DNA of 64,000 nucleotides from the NCBI RefSeq assembly GCF_016808095.1, contig NC_068971.1, forward strand, positions 20,076,501-20,140,500, read 5' to 3'. The notes beneath the pieces were generated by a model. That model searched no databases. It was not told the origin of the DNA and worked only from the letters and a program-made list of their open reading frames with translations. The DNA is from Vigna angularis. Its lineage: Eukaryota; Streptophyta; Magnoliopsida; Fabales; Fabaceae. Position 1 is the first letter of the stretch, and each line of letters begins with the position of its first letter. The position numbers were made by a program, and so were the translations under genes. Positions 1-10,852 of the stretch are shown here, one piece after another.

Positions 1-2045
1 ACATGATGTTTTTATCAAAACAATTATGCATATTTTTATAAATGATATATTGCATGTTAGCTCACCCTTACTTATTTGTGCATGTATTGGAAAATCATAT
101 TTTTGCGATGATCGTATAACGTTTTTGTTATACGGGAGCAGATGAAGGGATGTCACGTGATCTGGTGCAAGTGCAGGAAGAGATGGAAGAGTGTATTAGA
201 ATGATTCAATGTTATCTTTACTGTTTTGTCTGAGCTGTAAACTTTGTATAGATTTGAGCTTGAGGTTCGGGATATTACCGTAATTGTATATTTTAAATTT
301 TGATTTTTTTTTTAGGATGTGATTTAAGAAAATTACTTTTCTTTTTGTGATCAAGTTTGTGTTCGTACCTTTTGGGAGCAACAACAACTCCCTACATGTC
401 TAAAAGGGTGGACACGCATTCTTGCCAGCGACGGAAGTTCTGTCCAGAGAAAACCTCGATTTTTGACATGTTCGAAGTGATTTTGTGAAGACCGTCTAGG
501 TTCCGGGAACAATGGTTTGGCTCTTTGAAGGCATGTTGTTGACGTCGGCCATAAGTCCTTAAGATTGTTGTAAAAAGCTGACAGAATCAGGAACAAAATT
601 TCCTGAAGCGTATAGTTTCAATGTCCTTTAGGACTTATTCGTGTATTGCGCAAGTCCCCCAGAATACAAGAGGAACTTCCCAAAATATTTCTGAGGATCT
701 CATAACTAACAAGGATCTCTCAAAAGAGTATAAAAATAACCCATAATATTTTTAGAAGAGGAAAAGAGCTAAAGAATGAAACTAAAAAGAGAAGAAAATG
801 AAAAATACTGAATTTGGTGTCTTAAAATGGCGAACAACTCTTTATAAAATTGGAAAAGAAGAAAATAAATAAATAAAAAATTAAAAGCCATGATTATTTT
901 AACGTTGCAAACTTAAAACATTCTAATAGTTGGTCATAAAAACATTTTAATAGTTGGTCATAAAAGCGTTTGAACGTTGCTCCTCTTTAAAACAATTAAT
1001 ATTGCCAACTAATAAAAAATTATTAATATTCTAAAACTTCCAAACCAACGTTCATAATTAACTTTTCCAATATAATAACAATATAATATATTATAATAGA
1101 ATGAAACATACTTAAGAGAGATTTATAACAGTGGTTACGAAATTTATTGAACTCGTGAAACTGAAACGTGACATTTGTAACAGCTTTGTTATTTATTTTA
1201 ATAAAAAACAACTTATCTAAAGAAGTTCTCTTATAAAAATGTCATAATTAATTTTATAAATAAACAATTTGGGCAACATGTTTATATATAAATATTTAAT
1301 TAAGATGACAGTGAGCATAACTATATAAGACCACTACAAGTATCATTAAATCTAGAAAGTTATTCGATTAGATTTGACTTAATTTGCGAGGTGTATCGTC
1401 TGCCATGTCGTAATCTTTATGTTATTATAAGGGATGTGTGTCACCATGGTCTTTGTAAAACCAATTTTCTAAATAAAACCAATTGGTGCTTTAATTGACC
1501 AAACAAAAAATATGGAGAAAGCCTTCCAAACCATTCTAGAAAATTGACCTCCCTCGAAACACAATTTGACAATATCAATGCCAAAATGAAGCTTGTTATG
1601 TCGCTTTACACAATGCCATGGATACCTATCACTACCCTATTGTCCAATTTCACCACTCAACACAACCTTTTAGACTCACCCAACATCCTTTTATCTATTG
1701 GCCTTCACGCCACTATTCCTCGTCATTAGGACTCGACTCCATAATTCTCCCACCTGATTCCACCATGTTTTAAAAAGTTTTCACCATAGTTACATCTACC
1801 ATTCCCACTTTTTTCAGTAAGAGAATGTATTTTAGTCATTTTCTATTAATATGGAGTGCAGTTAGTAATGATAAGAGTGCAGTAAGAGCCTTAGATCGGT
1901 TGCATTGGGCCCATAAGGAAAAGAGCCAGCCCAACATAAATTCATTCTGAGTCAACAGTGAGAGGCCCAGAACAACAAGCATCCCCATTTCCTTTCTTCC
2001 TTCCCCCCTCCTCCTTTGTTCCTTTCTTCGATCCAAAAACCAACA
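1..2045. other. AT-rich flank, no gene recognised
   Basis: No open frame here has recognisable domains, and the short frames are broken or start at non-ATG codons. The stretch around 360-600 is less AT-rich but encodes nothing I recognise on either strand. At 1510-1800 the plus strand reads like a decayed low-complexity gag N-terminus, but several stops interrupt it and I cannot assign it. The last 100 bases (about 1950-2045) become pyrimidine-rich, as expected for the 5' leader of the gene that follows. Confidence 0.5.
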
Positions 2046-2522
2046 ATGGCAGTGGCGAATCTGCAGCGGTTGTCCTCTCAAGTGCAACGTCTCCCCTCCC
2101 TTTCCTTCTTCTCGAAATCCCTAATCTCGCGCTCCACTGCCACCTCGTCCTCCTCGAAGAAGGTCTCGGACCGCATCGTGAGGCTCTCGGCGATCGATTT
2201 CGAGGGCAAGAAACACGAGGTGGTGGGCCTGGCGGGCCACACCCTCCTGAAGGCCCTAATCAACACGGGCCTGATCGACCCGGACTCCCACCGCCTGGAA
2301 GAGATCGACGCCTGCTCCGCCCACTGTGAGGTCAACATCGCCCAAGAGTGGCTCGACAAGCTTCCCCCTCGCACCTACGACGAGGAATACGTCCTCGTTC
2401 GGAATTCCCGAGCCAGGGTCCTCAACAAACACTCCAGGCTCGGATGCCAGGTCCTCCTCGACCACAACCTCCAAGGTATGGTCGTTGCCCTTCCCGAACC
2501 TAAGCCCTGGGACACTTCCTAA
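2046..2522 (+). CDS. Mitochondrial complex I ferredoxin-like protein (C1-FDX type)
   Basis: This is a 158-residue, intronless frame that resembles the plant adrenodoxin-like protein of the Arabidopsis At3g07480 type. Members of that family form a ferredoxin bridge between the membrane and matrix arms of mitochondrial complex I. Residues 1 to about 40 are rich in Ser, Arg and Leu with almost no acidic residues, which fits a mitochondrial presequence. The ferredoxin fold follows at about 43-150. The metal loop reads IDACSAHCEV (Cys90, Cys94) and the late ligand is in RLGCQVLL (Cys134). A canonical C-x5-C-x2-C...C ferredoxin has four cysteines; here the first is absent and the Cys90-Cys94 gap is one residue longer. 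I chose ATG 2046 because the 10 codons upstream begin only with TTG. GC content is far above the flanks. Family assignment is confident; the iron-binding state is inference. Confidence 0.88.
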   Translation: MAVANLQRLSSQVQRLPSLSFFSKSLISRSTATSSSSKKVSDRIVRLSAIDFEGKKHEVVGLAGHTLLKALINTGLIDPDSHRLEEIDACSAHCEVNIAQEWLDKLPPRTYDEEYVLVRNSRARVLNKHSRLGCQVLLDHNLQGMVVALPEPKPWDTS

Positions 2523-4694
2523 GCCTCGTCATCCCAAACCTCGCCTTTTTTTTTCTCCGTCCTTCTCAATAATGTAAGAACAGAGCCCAAAAGAACTCGT
2601 TGAACCAATTATTATTGTTATATTTTGAGTGTTTTATAGTGCCAGTAATTGGCATGTTATTAATTACTGTTTGCGATCCTATGTTGTGTTATGATCATGA
2701 TGAGTAGCATTGTTATTACATTAAGGTATTTGCTTTGGTTTCTCTTGGGACGTTGATTTGATTTTTGGTTTGCCTTTACATTTCGATTCGGTAGAAAAAT
2801 GAAAATGGGATTCTTAGGATTTTTCTTTCTTGAGAATTGTGGTTTCAGGGTTTTGTCTGTTTGCAAGGGATTGCGAGTGTGGTTGATCAAGCAAGTGTGT
2901 TGAGGACCTGTGAAATGGGAAGTGGGACAATAGTTAGTCCTATGTAGTCTTGTGTGGAAAACTAGCCATGTGGAAATCATAGGTGCTACTTGCGAGAGAG
3001 AAGCAGTGCAACACACACACACATTTGAGAGTGTATAGAAATCCTAAGTGCAGTTAAGAGAAGCATCCAAACAGGTTTTCTTAACATAAAATCTTCATTT
3101 CAAATTAATTTTGGAAGATTACATTGCAAATAGTGGAGACACTCATGTGTTGACTAATGTATATTTGGTTTATCTTATTTTGAAGTAATTATTTCTACAA
3201 ATTTGTGTTGAAACAAGTACACCGTAAGTCTTGACATAACCGTTTTATTATTACTTAAGACTACGAATGAAGTGGCATTGGGGTCAGATACAAAAGGCCC
3301 TTAATTATGGGGAGCAACCTCAAGGTAGCCATTTTTGGTTAATTAGATAGATAGTTTGCTGTTTTAAGTGCAATGATTGATAAATGTGCTATTTATAATC
3401 TTTTTAATGGAATATTGAAAGTAGTTTTGCTGTAAAGGTTTAAACTTTGAATGTTTAGTAGATTCAGGACGGTGAAACTATGATACAGGAACCTAATGAT
3501 GATGCTGTGCAAGTGCTTTTACGGTTAATTAATGATATGGGAGGATCTCACCCAAATGTGAACTAATATAGTGTTCTTTAAGCTACTTGAAAGAAGTAGT
3601 TGGATTCTTGATTTTAATGCTGCAGTTGTCACTTTTGAAAATACATGTTCCCTCTCAGGTATAAGAATCCAGCAATGGTATAGTAGCACCTGAAGAATGT
3701 GTAAGATCAACTACGTACATTACTAGAAGAACAATGCTATTTTTTATGGATTTTATTAAGGAAAAAACTGCAATGCAATTTCTTACGTGTTTATGGTACT
3801 GTTGTCCAATCAGAATTGGAGATTGACATTGCAATATCCATAATAGAGGTTTTTATTAAGGATTTACTGAGGTGAAACTTTAATTTTATTTGGAGATAAA
3901 CAATAAAAGTATCTCGGGAAATTCATTTTAGTTTTGTCCTTTTCATAACTCTTCAGTCCGACATGCATGATTTTTATCCTTTTGGTTATAATGATAGTTT
4001 AGTAAGCTGCAATTGATGTTGCTGGCTAGCAGGATGGAAATTGACCTTGATTGTATATCCTATTTGTAGATGAATGCTGTGTGTTCTTAAGTCTTATTTA
4101 ATTAATGTAGTAATTAATAAATTCATAATTAGGAGGGTGACATTTTAGGTCATTCTACAAAGTTCTCAAAAGCTATTGCATAGAGGTTATATAGAGAAAG
4201 TCACTGGTAATAAGTAATGTCGAGCTTGGACGAAAATTTTCTACTAACTCCCCTACCCATCCTTGATTTTATCCATCATTTTCTTCTCATAAAGTCATGA
4301 CTCCAAAATTTGTAAGGTTTTAAATATTAATGCTGTACCCATATTTTACACCTATGAGTACAGTATGCCTACATACGTATACATATACCCGAAATATCTT
4401 CCATCATTTTTCTCGATGTAGAGAAATTGTGTCATCCGTTTGGGCTTCGACTCTGATATTTTTGGATAGGAATCAAGTTCAGTACAGCCCTATCTTCCTT
4501 TTTATCGATGTGTAATGGTATAGTAAATATTAAGCAATTATATAGCCAAGGCATCTTTAGAGCCTAGTAGCCAATTGCACAAAATAGTGATTCTTTTGAA
4601 GGATAGTGATCTAGAGCAGCACTAGTGCTCTACGAACACTGAATTGGATTTTAGTTTTAAATAGCAGCTGTTATTGTCATGCTAGCTAGTTTTA
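2523..4694. other. Intergenic, nothing recognised
   Basis: This starts with the 3' flank of the ferredoxin gene, which has an AATAAT-type possible polyadenylation signal near 2568. The remainder is AT-rich with only short, broken frames on both strands. I see no transposon ends, RNA genes or tandem repeats. Confidence 0.5.
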
Positions 4695-5033
4695 TGCTTA
4701 GTTTTTAAACTTTGATGCAAAACTAGAATTTATCATTGTCCTAAACTATGATGCAATTTGATACTCAAACTTTAAAAGTGAATAGATATAATTCTCATAA
4801 TCTAACTGCATGCATTAAAATTTTTTAATGTATCAAACATTATTTCAGGCTAGCGTTTGAATACTTGTTCGAATTCAAATTTAACTTGGAATATTGTTTG
4901 ACACATAAAAAAAGATTTAATTTTATTGAGTTTGGAGAACTTTATCCATCCATTTTTAAGTTTAAAGACTAAAATGTATTAAAGTTTAGGATTAAAAATA
5001 GTTCAATTTCGCATTCAAGTTTAGAGACTACAA
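4695..5033. repeat. Old foldback (TIR) element
   Basis: The two ends are imperfect inverted repeats of about 80 bp. The left end reads TTTTTAAACTTTGATGC then CCTAAACTATGATGCA. The right end, read on the minus strand, gives CTCTAAACTTGAATGC then CCTAAACTTTAATACA in the same order. There is no coding capacity. It looks like a decayed non-autonomous DNA transposon (MULE- or hAT-like). No clean target duplication was found, so the class is uncertain. Confidence 0.45.
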
Positions 5034-5115
5034 AGGATTATAACCATATATATGTTTATTGAGATTTGAACATTTGAATTTGTTATTACTGTTACAATAT
5101 TTATTCTATTTATCA

Positions 5116-5292
5116 TTGTTAGAGTATTTATCTTATTTATTATTGTTAGAGTATTTACTTTATTTATCATTATTGTATCAAAACTATTCTATTTTTTACC
5201 TGAACTTTCATATATATATAGAATGAGAGTGGGAGGAATCTTTCAAGCTCTCTAGAATTATTTTACAATTTTAATCTCAAGTTGATATCAGA
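5116..5292 (+). mobile_element. Short copia-like LTR end with Met-tRNA primer-site remnant
   Basis: Repeats of ATTGTTAGAGTATTTA at about 5116 and 5146 and a TATATATATAG box near 5212 precede TCTCA, then AGTTGATATCAGAGTG (about 5277-5292). That last string resembles the copia primer site TGGTATCAGAGC with changes. This suggests a small LTR and the start of an internal region, decayed beyond recognition downstream. The call rests on those motifs alone. Confidence 0.35.
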
Positions 5293-5591
5293 GTGTAGTC
5301 TCCTACCTTAGTTGCTGTCTCAACTGTCTGGCACCGTTTGCGATGTTTGACGCAGTGTGCCGCTATCCACCACGGTCCGACACTGTTTTTCCCCTGTAAG
5401 GAACTGTCCGCTGCAGTTTGTCATCATCAACCTCTATAGAGGAAAAAGAGGAAAAGAGACTGGTTGAGTTCAATCTTGATCTAAATAGGTTGAGTAATTT
5501 GCTTCATCAATAAGGAAAAAATGGTTATATGGAATTAAGAGTTCTGCATGGAAAGTTTAATCAACTTTAATTACTATTAAGAAGGGAGCTT

Positions 5592-5838
5592 TAAGTCTAA
5601 CTTAACCCCACAAAACCGACTTATAAGGTGAGGTTTGCACCCCACTTATATATTATAATTTGGCCTTATCTCTAGTTAATGTGGGACTTCCAACACATTC
5701 CCTTCACACCGAGGTATAGACATCTCGAGCGTGAGAGTAGAATTAATGGGTGATCCGATAGTGGCTCGACAACGGGTAGAACATAATGTCCACATAGATC
5801 TCGTTAGGATAGACTCCAATCATGGTTCTGATACCATG
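5592..5838 (-). repeat. Dispersed dicot repeat with primer-site-like end
   Basis: The text running through AACCCCACAAAACCGACTT, GATGTGGGACTTCCAACAC-like (here AATGTGGGACTTCCAACAC) and GGTTCTGATACCATGTTGA is, to my knowledge, a very common dispersed repeat in dicot intergenic DNA. On the minus strand its end reads TGGTATCAGAACC, which resembles a Met-tRNA primer site. It may therefore be an LTR-type fragment. No coding frame is present and the exact class is unresolved. Confidence 0.5.
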
Positions 5839-5865
5839 TTGAATATAGTTTTTCACTATATTCAA
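5839..5865. repeat. Perfect hairpin beside the dispersed repeat
   Basis: TTGAATATAGT (5839-5849) and ACTATATTCAA (5855-5865) are perfect 11-bp inverted arms around a 5-nt TTTTC loop. It lies directly next to the primer-site-like GATACCATG motif. Confidence 0.7.
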
Positions 5866-6927
5866 CAATTACATTTGCTATTATTAATAAAAAATTATTT
5901 CACTTTTTTAATACACATAATAATTACTATAATGATGTATTATTTATCAAAAGGATTAGATATATTGTTATAAATATCAGATTAACTTAGGAACAATTCC
6001 AGATTAGAAAAATTGCAGATTAATCGATAAATCTACGGAGATGGTTAAAGAATTGAAGTGACACATTCTTACAACTGACATATGATATTAGTAATGTATT
6101 TTTTAGTATGCTCCCAGGCATTTTTAACGAAACATTCATCTTATTGTTTATTCTTGAACTTGTGTTCTTAGACAGTCTTAATAGGATTCATATTTTAATT
6201 AATTTCTAATTTGCAAAGCTTAACTATTTACTCCTAAAACTGCATTATTCATGCATGTTAAAACTATCCTGAGACAAAGTTCAGTTGGCCCCATGCTTCT
6301 TGTTTTCTTTGCTATTATTTACATTATAATGACGTTGGGATTTTTTTGACAAGAGAATTCATTTTTTCAATCTAACAATTAGAGCCTTGTATAGAGTATA
6401 GGCATCGGTATTCAACATCCTTTGGCATAATTCACTTTTGAGATTGCAACCAAATGAAATTTAATCGTTCATTAATGTTTCTAACTTGTTGGGCTGGTCA
6501 CTCGAACATTTATAGAACTAAATCATTTATTGTATACATACTTCATCTGCAATCATTTATATATAAAAACTTTAGCAGACCTTCCACTATGATTTGCTAT
6601 ATATATAGAAACTTAAGTTTTTCAATTCTGCATGCACTCCAAAGGCCAAACTCAGTTAAAACTTATTGCAACTTGTGCTCTAGTGCTCATGGTACTTGTT
6701 CTACAAAACCCGACACACTGCTTTATTTCCACTCCCTAAAACTCAAGGTCTAATTAGTCAGTCAGAAATTAAAAGTACTGATTTCATTCTCCCAGTTATT
6801 GGCAGGGAATGACTAAGCCAATTGGTCTCAGGTTTTCTAAATTTAAGAGTCTCTTTCCTAGTTTCTTTTGCTTCGACTAGTTTTCCTTCTTTTCTTTGTT
6901 TCTTTGTTTTTTCACTCCCTGATAAAA
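5866..6927. other. Upstream region of the polygalacturonase pseudogene
   Basis: AT-rich sequence with short frames only and no recognised gene or repeat. The last part was presumably the promoter of the gene relic that follows. Confidence 0.4.
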
Positions 6928-7586
6928 ATGTTCGTAATGAAGCATTCTCCTATTTCACCACTAGCATTCTCTATATTTTTCCTTACTTTATTTCTTCTGG
7001 TCCAAGCCAAGCATCAGTCTCGTACAAAACAGAACCACTCACATTCTCATAAATCTTCTAAACATTCAAATCCTGCACCTCCTACCATTCCTCATAATGA
7101 GAACAATAACAATTCTTCTATGATTTTGGATGTACGAACATATAGAGCAATAGGAGATGAAAAAAATGATACAACGTCATTTAAGATGGCATGGGACACT
7201 GCTTGCCAGAGTAAATAAGCAGTTAATGTTATTCTCATTGTATCTCAAGGTTTCTCTTTCCTCATTCAGTCCACTATCTTCACTGATCCTTGTTAAAGTT
7301 TTATAGTGTTGAAGGTAATAATGTATACTTATTTTGCAACTTTTGGCTCTTCACTTCTTGCACTTTTAAAGGGTAAAGTTTACTAATGGAGTTTTCTAGC
7401 CCAAATATGTGGATAAGGTTGATGGAACTCTTATGCCACATGATGGACCCAAATATTGGCTAGAGAACAACAGTAGGCACCAATGGTTGGTGTTGTATAG
7501 AATCAATGGAATGTCCTTGAAGGAAGTGGTTTAATAGATGGAAGAGGAAAAAAATGGTGGGACATCCTATGTAAGCCTCACAAGGT
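6928..7586 (+). pseudogene. Polygalacturonase (GH28) pseudogene, 5' exons only
   Basis: ATG 6928 opens a frame with a hydrophobic signal peptide (about residues 8-26, ending LLVQAKH). A His/Ser/Pro-rich linker follows, then the GH28 N-terminal region (ILDVRTYRAIGDEKNDTTSF, then KMAWDTACQ). This matches secreted plant pectin-degrading enzymes of the At1g48100 type. A TAA at 7216-7218 interrupts the frame, but homology continues (GFSFLIQSTIFTDPC) to a second stop. A second exon at about 7406-7586 continues with VDGTLMP and NNSRHQWLV. It then needs a one-base frameshift to reach GSGLIDGRG and KWWD, and ends at a plausible donor (CACAAG/GTATAA). The catalytic exons are missing: within about 110 bp the sequence runs into a heptamer array. 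Two stops, a frameshift and truncation make it non-functional. Confidence 0.82.
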
Positions 7587-7695
7587 ATAAATCCATTTGA
7601 ATGTTTGCTTTATTTTTTCAATAATTTTAGTCCTTCATGTAGTGATGGCAAACTCCTAGTTTGGTTGGACCAAAAATAGAAAAGAAAGCCATGGT

Positions 7696-8351
7696 GTGAA
7701 GGGTGAAGGGTGAAGGGTGAAGGGTGAAGGGTGAAGGGTGAAGGGTGAAGGGTGAAGGGTGAAGGGTGAAGGGTGAAGGGTGAAGGGTGAAGGGTGAAGG
7801 GTGAAGGGTGAAGGGTGAAGGGTGAAGGGTGAAGGGTGAAGGGTGAAGGGTGAAGGGTGAAGGGTGAAGGGTGAAGGGTGAAGGGTGAAGGGTGAAGGGT
7901 GAAGGGTGAAGGGTGAAGGGTGAAGGGTGAAGGGTGAAGGGTGAAGGGTGAAGGGTGAAGGGTGAAGGGTGAAGGGTGAAGGGTGAAGGGTGAAGGGTGA
8001 AGGGTGAAGGGTGAAGGGTGAAGGGTGAAGGGTGAAGGGTGAAGGGTGAAGGGTGAAGGGTGAAGGGTGAAGGGTGAAGGGTGAAGGGTGAAGGGTGAAG
8101 GGTGAAGGGTGAAGGGTGAAGGGTGAAGGGTGAAGGGTGAAGGGTGAAGGGTGAAGGGTGAAGGGTGAAGGGTGAAGGGTGAAGGGTGAAGGGTGAAGGG
8201 TGAAGGGTGAAGGGTGAAGGGTGAAGGGTGAAGGGTGAAGGGTGAAGGGTGAAGGGTGAAGGGTGAAGGGTGAAGGGTGAAGGGTGAAGGGTGAAGAGGG
8301 TGAAGGGTGAGGGTGAAGGGTGAAGGGTGAAGAGGGTGAAGGGTGAGGGTT
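7696..8351. repeat. Heptamer tandem array (GTGAAGG)n, telomere-like
   Basis: About 85 consecutive copies of GTGAAGG run from 7696 to 8290 with no break that I can see. Variant units follow (GTGAAGAGG and GTGAGG), with the order long-normal-short seen twice (from 8291 and again near 8328). In register AGGGTGA, the unit shares five of seven bases with the plant telomere repeat AGGGTTT. On the minus strand the array is open in all frames only because the unit contains no stop there; it is not a gene. Confidence 0.97.
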
Positions 8352-8573
8352 TGTAGAAGTTGGTGGAACTAAGAGCTAAGGCTCTTGGTCATGAGTTGTT
8401 TTGTAGTGATGGAGGTGGTGTTCAATGGTGCTCTAAGAGAGGTTAGACCAACTTTAGAGGAAGGTGGTTAGAGGAGACCACATGGGATGCTCTAGCCTTT
8501 GGTGACCTAAGATGAGTAATATGACACAAAAATGAGAGCATAACTTTACTCAAATTCAAAGGTAATATGACCT
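8352..8573. other. Spacer between array and LTR fragment
   Basis: GTGG-rich text without a gene or a recognised repeat. Confidence 0.4.
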
Positions 8574-9250
8574 AAGAGCTTCCTTCGACAAACGAACCGG
8601 AAGCAACAACTCTGCCAACTTGAAGAGAACCGCTTCAACCTTTGACACACAAAGCGTGAGCTTTTCCTATTCACAAGACTTGACAAGAGTAGGAACTTGC
8701 ACTTGAGAACTTTCTCAGATTTTACTATATTCTCAAATTCGCAAAAGCTATCTCTAAAAGGTTTTGGCAAGGAGATTTATACCCTACTGGTCTGAAAATG
8801 AAAAGACGCATTACAACTGCCACTGATAATCGATTATTGTAAGTGATAATCGATTATATGCGAGACTAGGAACAGTTAGGATTTTTAACTCTTCAACTGA
8901 TCGATTATAGTTCTTCACCTCCTTCCACCGTTCGGCTCGAGCTCTTACTGTCTTCTGTCGTTCGGTCTTCAACTATGTTTGGCCTGAGCCCTTATCACCT
9001 TTTTCCGTTCGGCTTGGTTACTTATATCTTTCCAACGTTCAGTGCTAACTGCTCGGTCTCAGTCATTCCTCGCTTCCGCTCGGTTCGAACTACTTGGTCT
9101 CAATCAAGTCTTAAACCGTTTGGTCATGCCTTGTTTGATCACTGTCATCACCTTTTCAACATGTTATTGGAAGTCGTTTGGTCATCAACTGTTCGACCTA
9201 TATCTGTTAGTGACTGTTCGATCTTTGACTGATAATGACCATTCGATCTT
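8574..9250 (-). mobile_element. Sirevirus LTR, left half of a split copy
   Basis: This matches the 23384-24031 part of the full Sirevirus LTR found later in the window. It starts at AAGAGCTTCCTTCGAC and ends exactly at CATTCGATCTT. A small extra stretch (about 8995-9040) is absent from the full copy. It contains two ATAATCGATTAT palindromes (8826-8837, 8846-8857). The next LTR bases, after a gap equivalent to 9 bp, occur at 17731, so this looks like one half of an interrupted LTR. The distal 340 bp or so (U5 side) is missing on the left. Confidence 0.85.
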
Positions 9251-9261
9251 AATTGTAAATT

Positions 9262-9694
9262 GATTGGATATGTCAAATATAATAATGATTTTTTTAACAA
9301 AAAAAGTTTTTATGATAGGTGAATAATGTATGTAATAAAAGCTTATTTCTAAAAAGCATATATTATGATAGGTCAACAATTACTTGTCATAATATATTCT
9401 ACATATTATGATAGGTGGGAAAATCTACATCATAAAATGTTATATATTATGATAGGTAAATCCAGCTGCATCATAAAAAATTCGCTATATTATGACGGGT
9501 AAGTGAAAATATGTCATAATACATTGGACCTATTATGATAGGTGACAAAAAGTACGCGCTAGACCTATTATGATGGAGTTTTCTGTACGTCATAAAATGC
9601 GCAAACCTATTATGATGCCCAGAACTAGGATGCTAGGTTACCTATCATTGTAGGTCATTTTTACCTATCACAAAAAGTCATTTTTCCACTAGTG
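9262..9694 (-). mobile_element. CACTA (En/Spm) transposon terminus
   Basis: Read on the minus strand the element starts at 9694 with CACTAGTGGAAAAATGAC. It then shows a subterminal region packed with ATTATGATAGGT-like units and their complements (more than ten copies between 9315 and 9680), the usual binding-site layout of plant CACTA elements. The interior points left and is cut by the LTR fragment; no partner CACTA end is visible in the window. No transposase is present. Confidence 0.75.
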
Positions 9695-10716
9695 GTAATT
9701 CAAATTGCAGGTCTTTGTAATCGATGATTACAGTAACTAGAGGCAAAATATGGTAAAGCACATGAAAGTAATCGATTAAAGGAGATGGTAATCCATTACT
9801 AGAGAGATTTGACCATAGAAAACTTGTGATGCTTGCTTTATACTCATCATAAATTGGATAAAATATATAAAAATATATAAAGTAGAAAAGAAGATACAAT
9901 ATAAGAAAGAAGTGTAATTTATTAATATTAAAAAATGATAAATACAAAGATGTAAAAATTATTGATGATATGGACATGTCCCCTTATGATAGCCTTCATT
10001 GGGGGTAGCAAGAACATTTTTTGGGGGCTTGATGTATCGAATATGACTAAGTTACTCTCGAACACAACAAAAATTATCCTTGATTGAGTACATGTTGGTT
10101 TACTAAGCCAGCTTGTGTCCAATCCCTACTTATTCGATCAGAATAACATTGTACTAACTGTATTATTCACAATTAGCTACGATAATTTGAAATTAACAAA
10201 TAATTGAACAACATTATGTAGATTAGGATCCATGAAAAATAATATAAATAACATATTTTATAAAATATATTAATTACGTTCATTAATTATCTCATTTATT
10301 ATTGACTAAAGCAATAAACTATTAAGTTAAGTTTTAGGAAATCTTATGCAAAAATAACCTCTACTCAACTTAAGAAGATAAGTATCCTAGAAAAAACGAG
10401 TTCAAACTTGAAAACGTAAAGTATTCAAAATACTTTGAAAATCTCCACAACATATATTTGCCGTATAACAACAATTAACAATCAATTCATATAATAAAAT
10501 TCTTCTTATTTATTCTATTTAAAATTTACTTTTTCATCATCACATATTATAAAATCAAATTCTTATTATAAAAACAAATTCTTAAAAGACTTGTTTTATA
10601 AAAGAATATTAATAAAATATGAAAATTACTGTAATTTAGGAAAAGTGTGTTTTTAATGTCCCAAACGTTGAAAAACGAATACGGAAAAGAAATACCGCCC
10701 TTAAAAAAAATAACTG
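9695..10716. other. Intergenic, AT-rich
   Basis: No gene recognised. Two TAATCGAT motifs occur near 9711 and 9770. The text around 9965-10140 is less AT-rich but has no usable reading frame. Confidence 0.45.
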
Positions 10717-10723
10717 TATAAAG
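10717..10723 (+). promoter_or_regulatory. Possible TATA box of the exonuclease gene
   Basis: TATAAAG lies about 130 bp upstream of the ATG in a short interval without other genes, a reasonable distance for a plant core promoter. Confidence 0.45.
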
Positions 10724-10852
10724 CCTACTATTCAAGTTCAAATGTGTCCTAATAGAAACAGAAAGACGGTTCCTCTTCTCCCTTGTCACGCGTAACATAC
10801 CACTCCAAAATCAAAACCACCTCTCCCTGACTCTCTGCATTTTAGTACAGAG

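Noticed and set aside
4619..4630. CACTAGTG at 4620 as the partner CACTA end
   Set aside because: It lacks the GGAAAAATGAC continuation and the subterminal ATTATGATAGGT repeats.
7696..8351. Long open frames on the minus strand through the heptamer array
   Set aside because: The 7-bp unit has no stop on that strand, so every frame is open; there is no start codon and no protein-like sequence.
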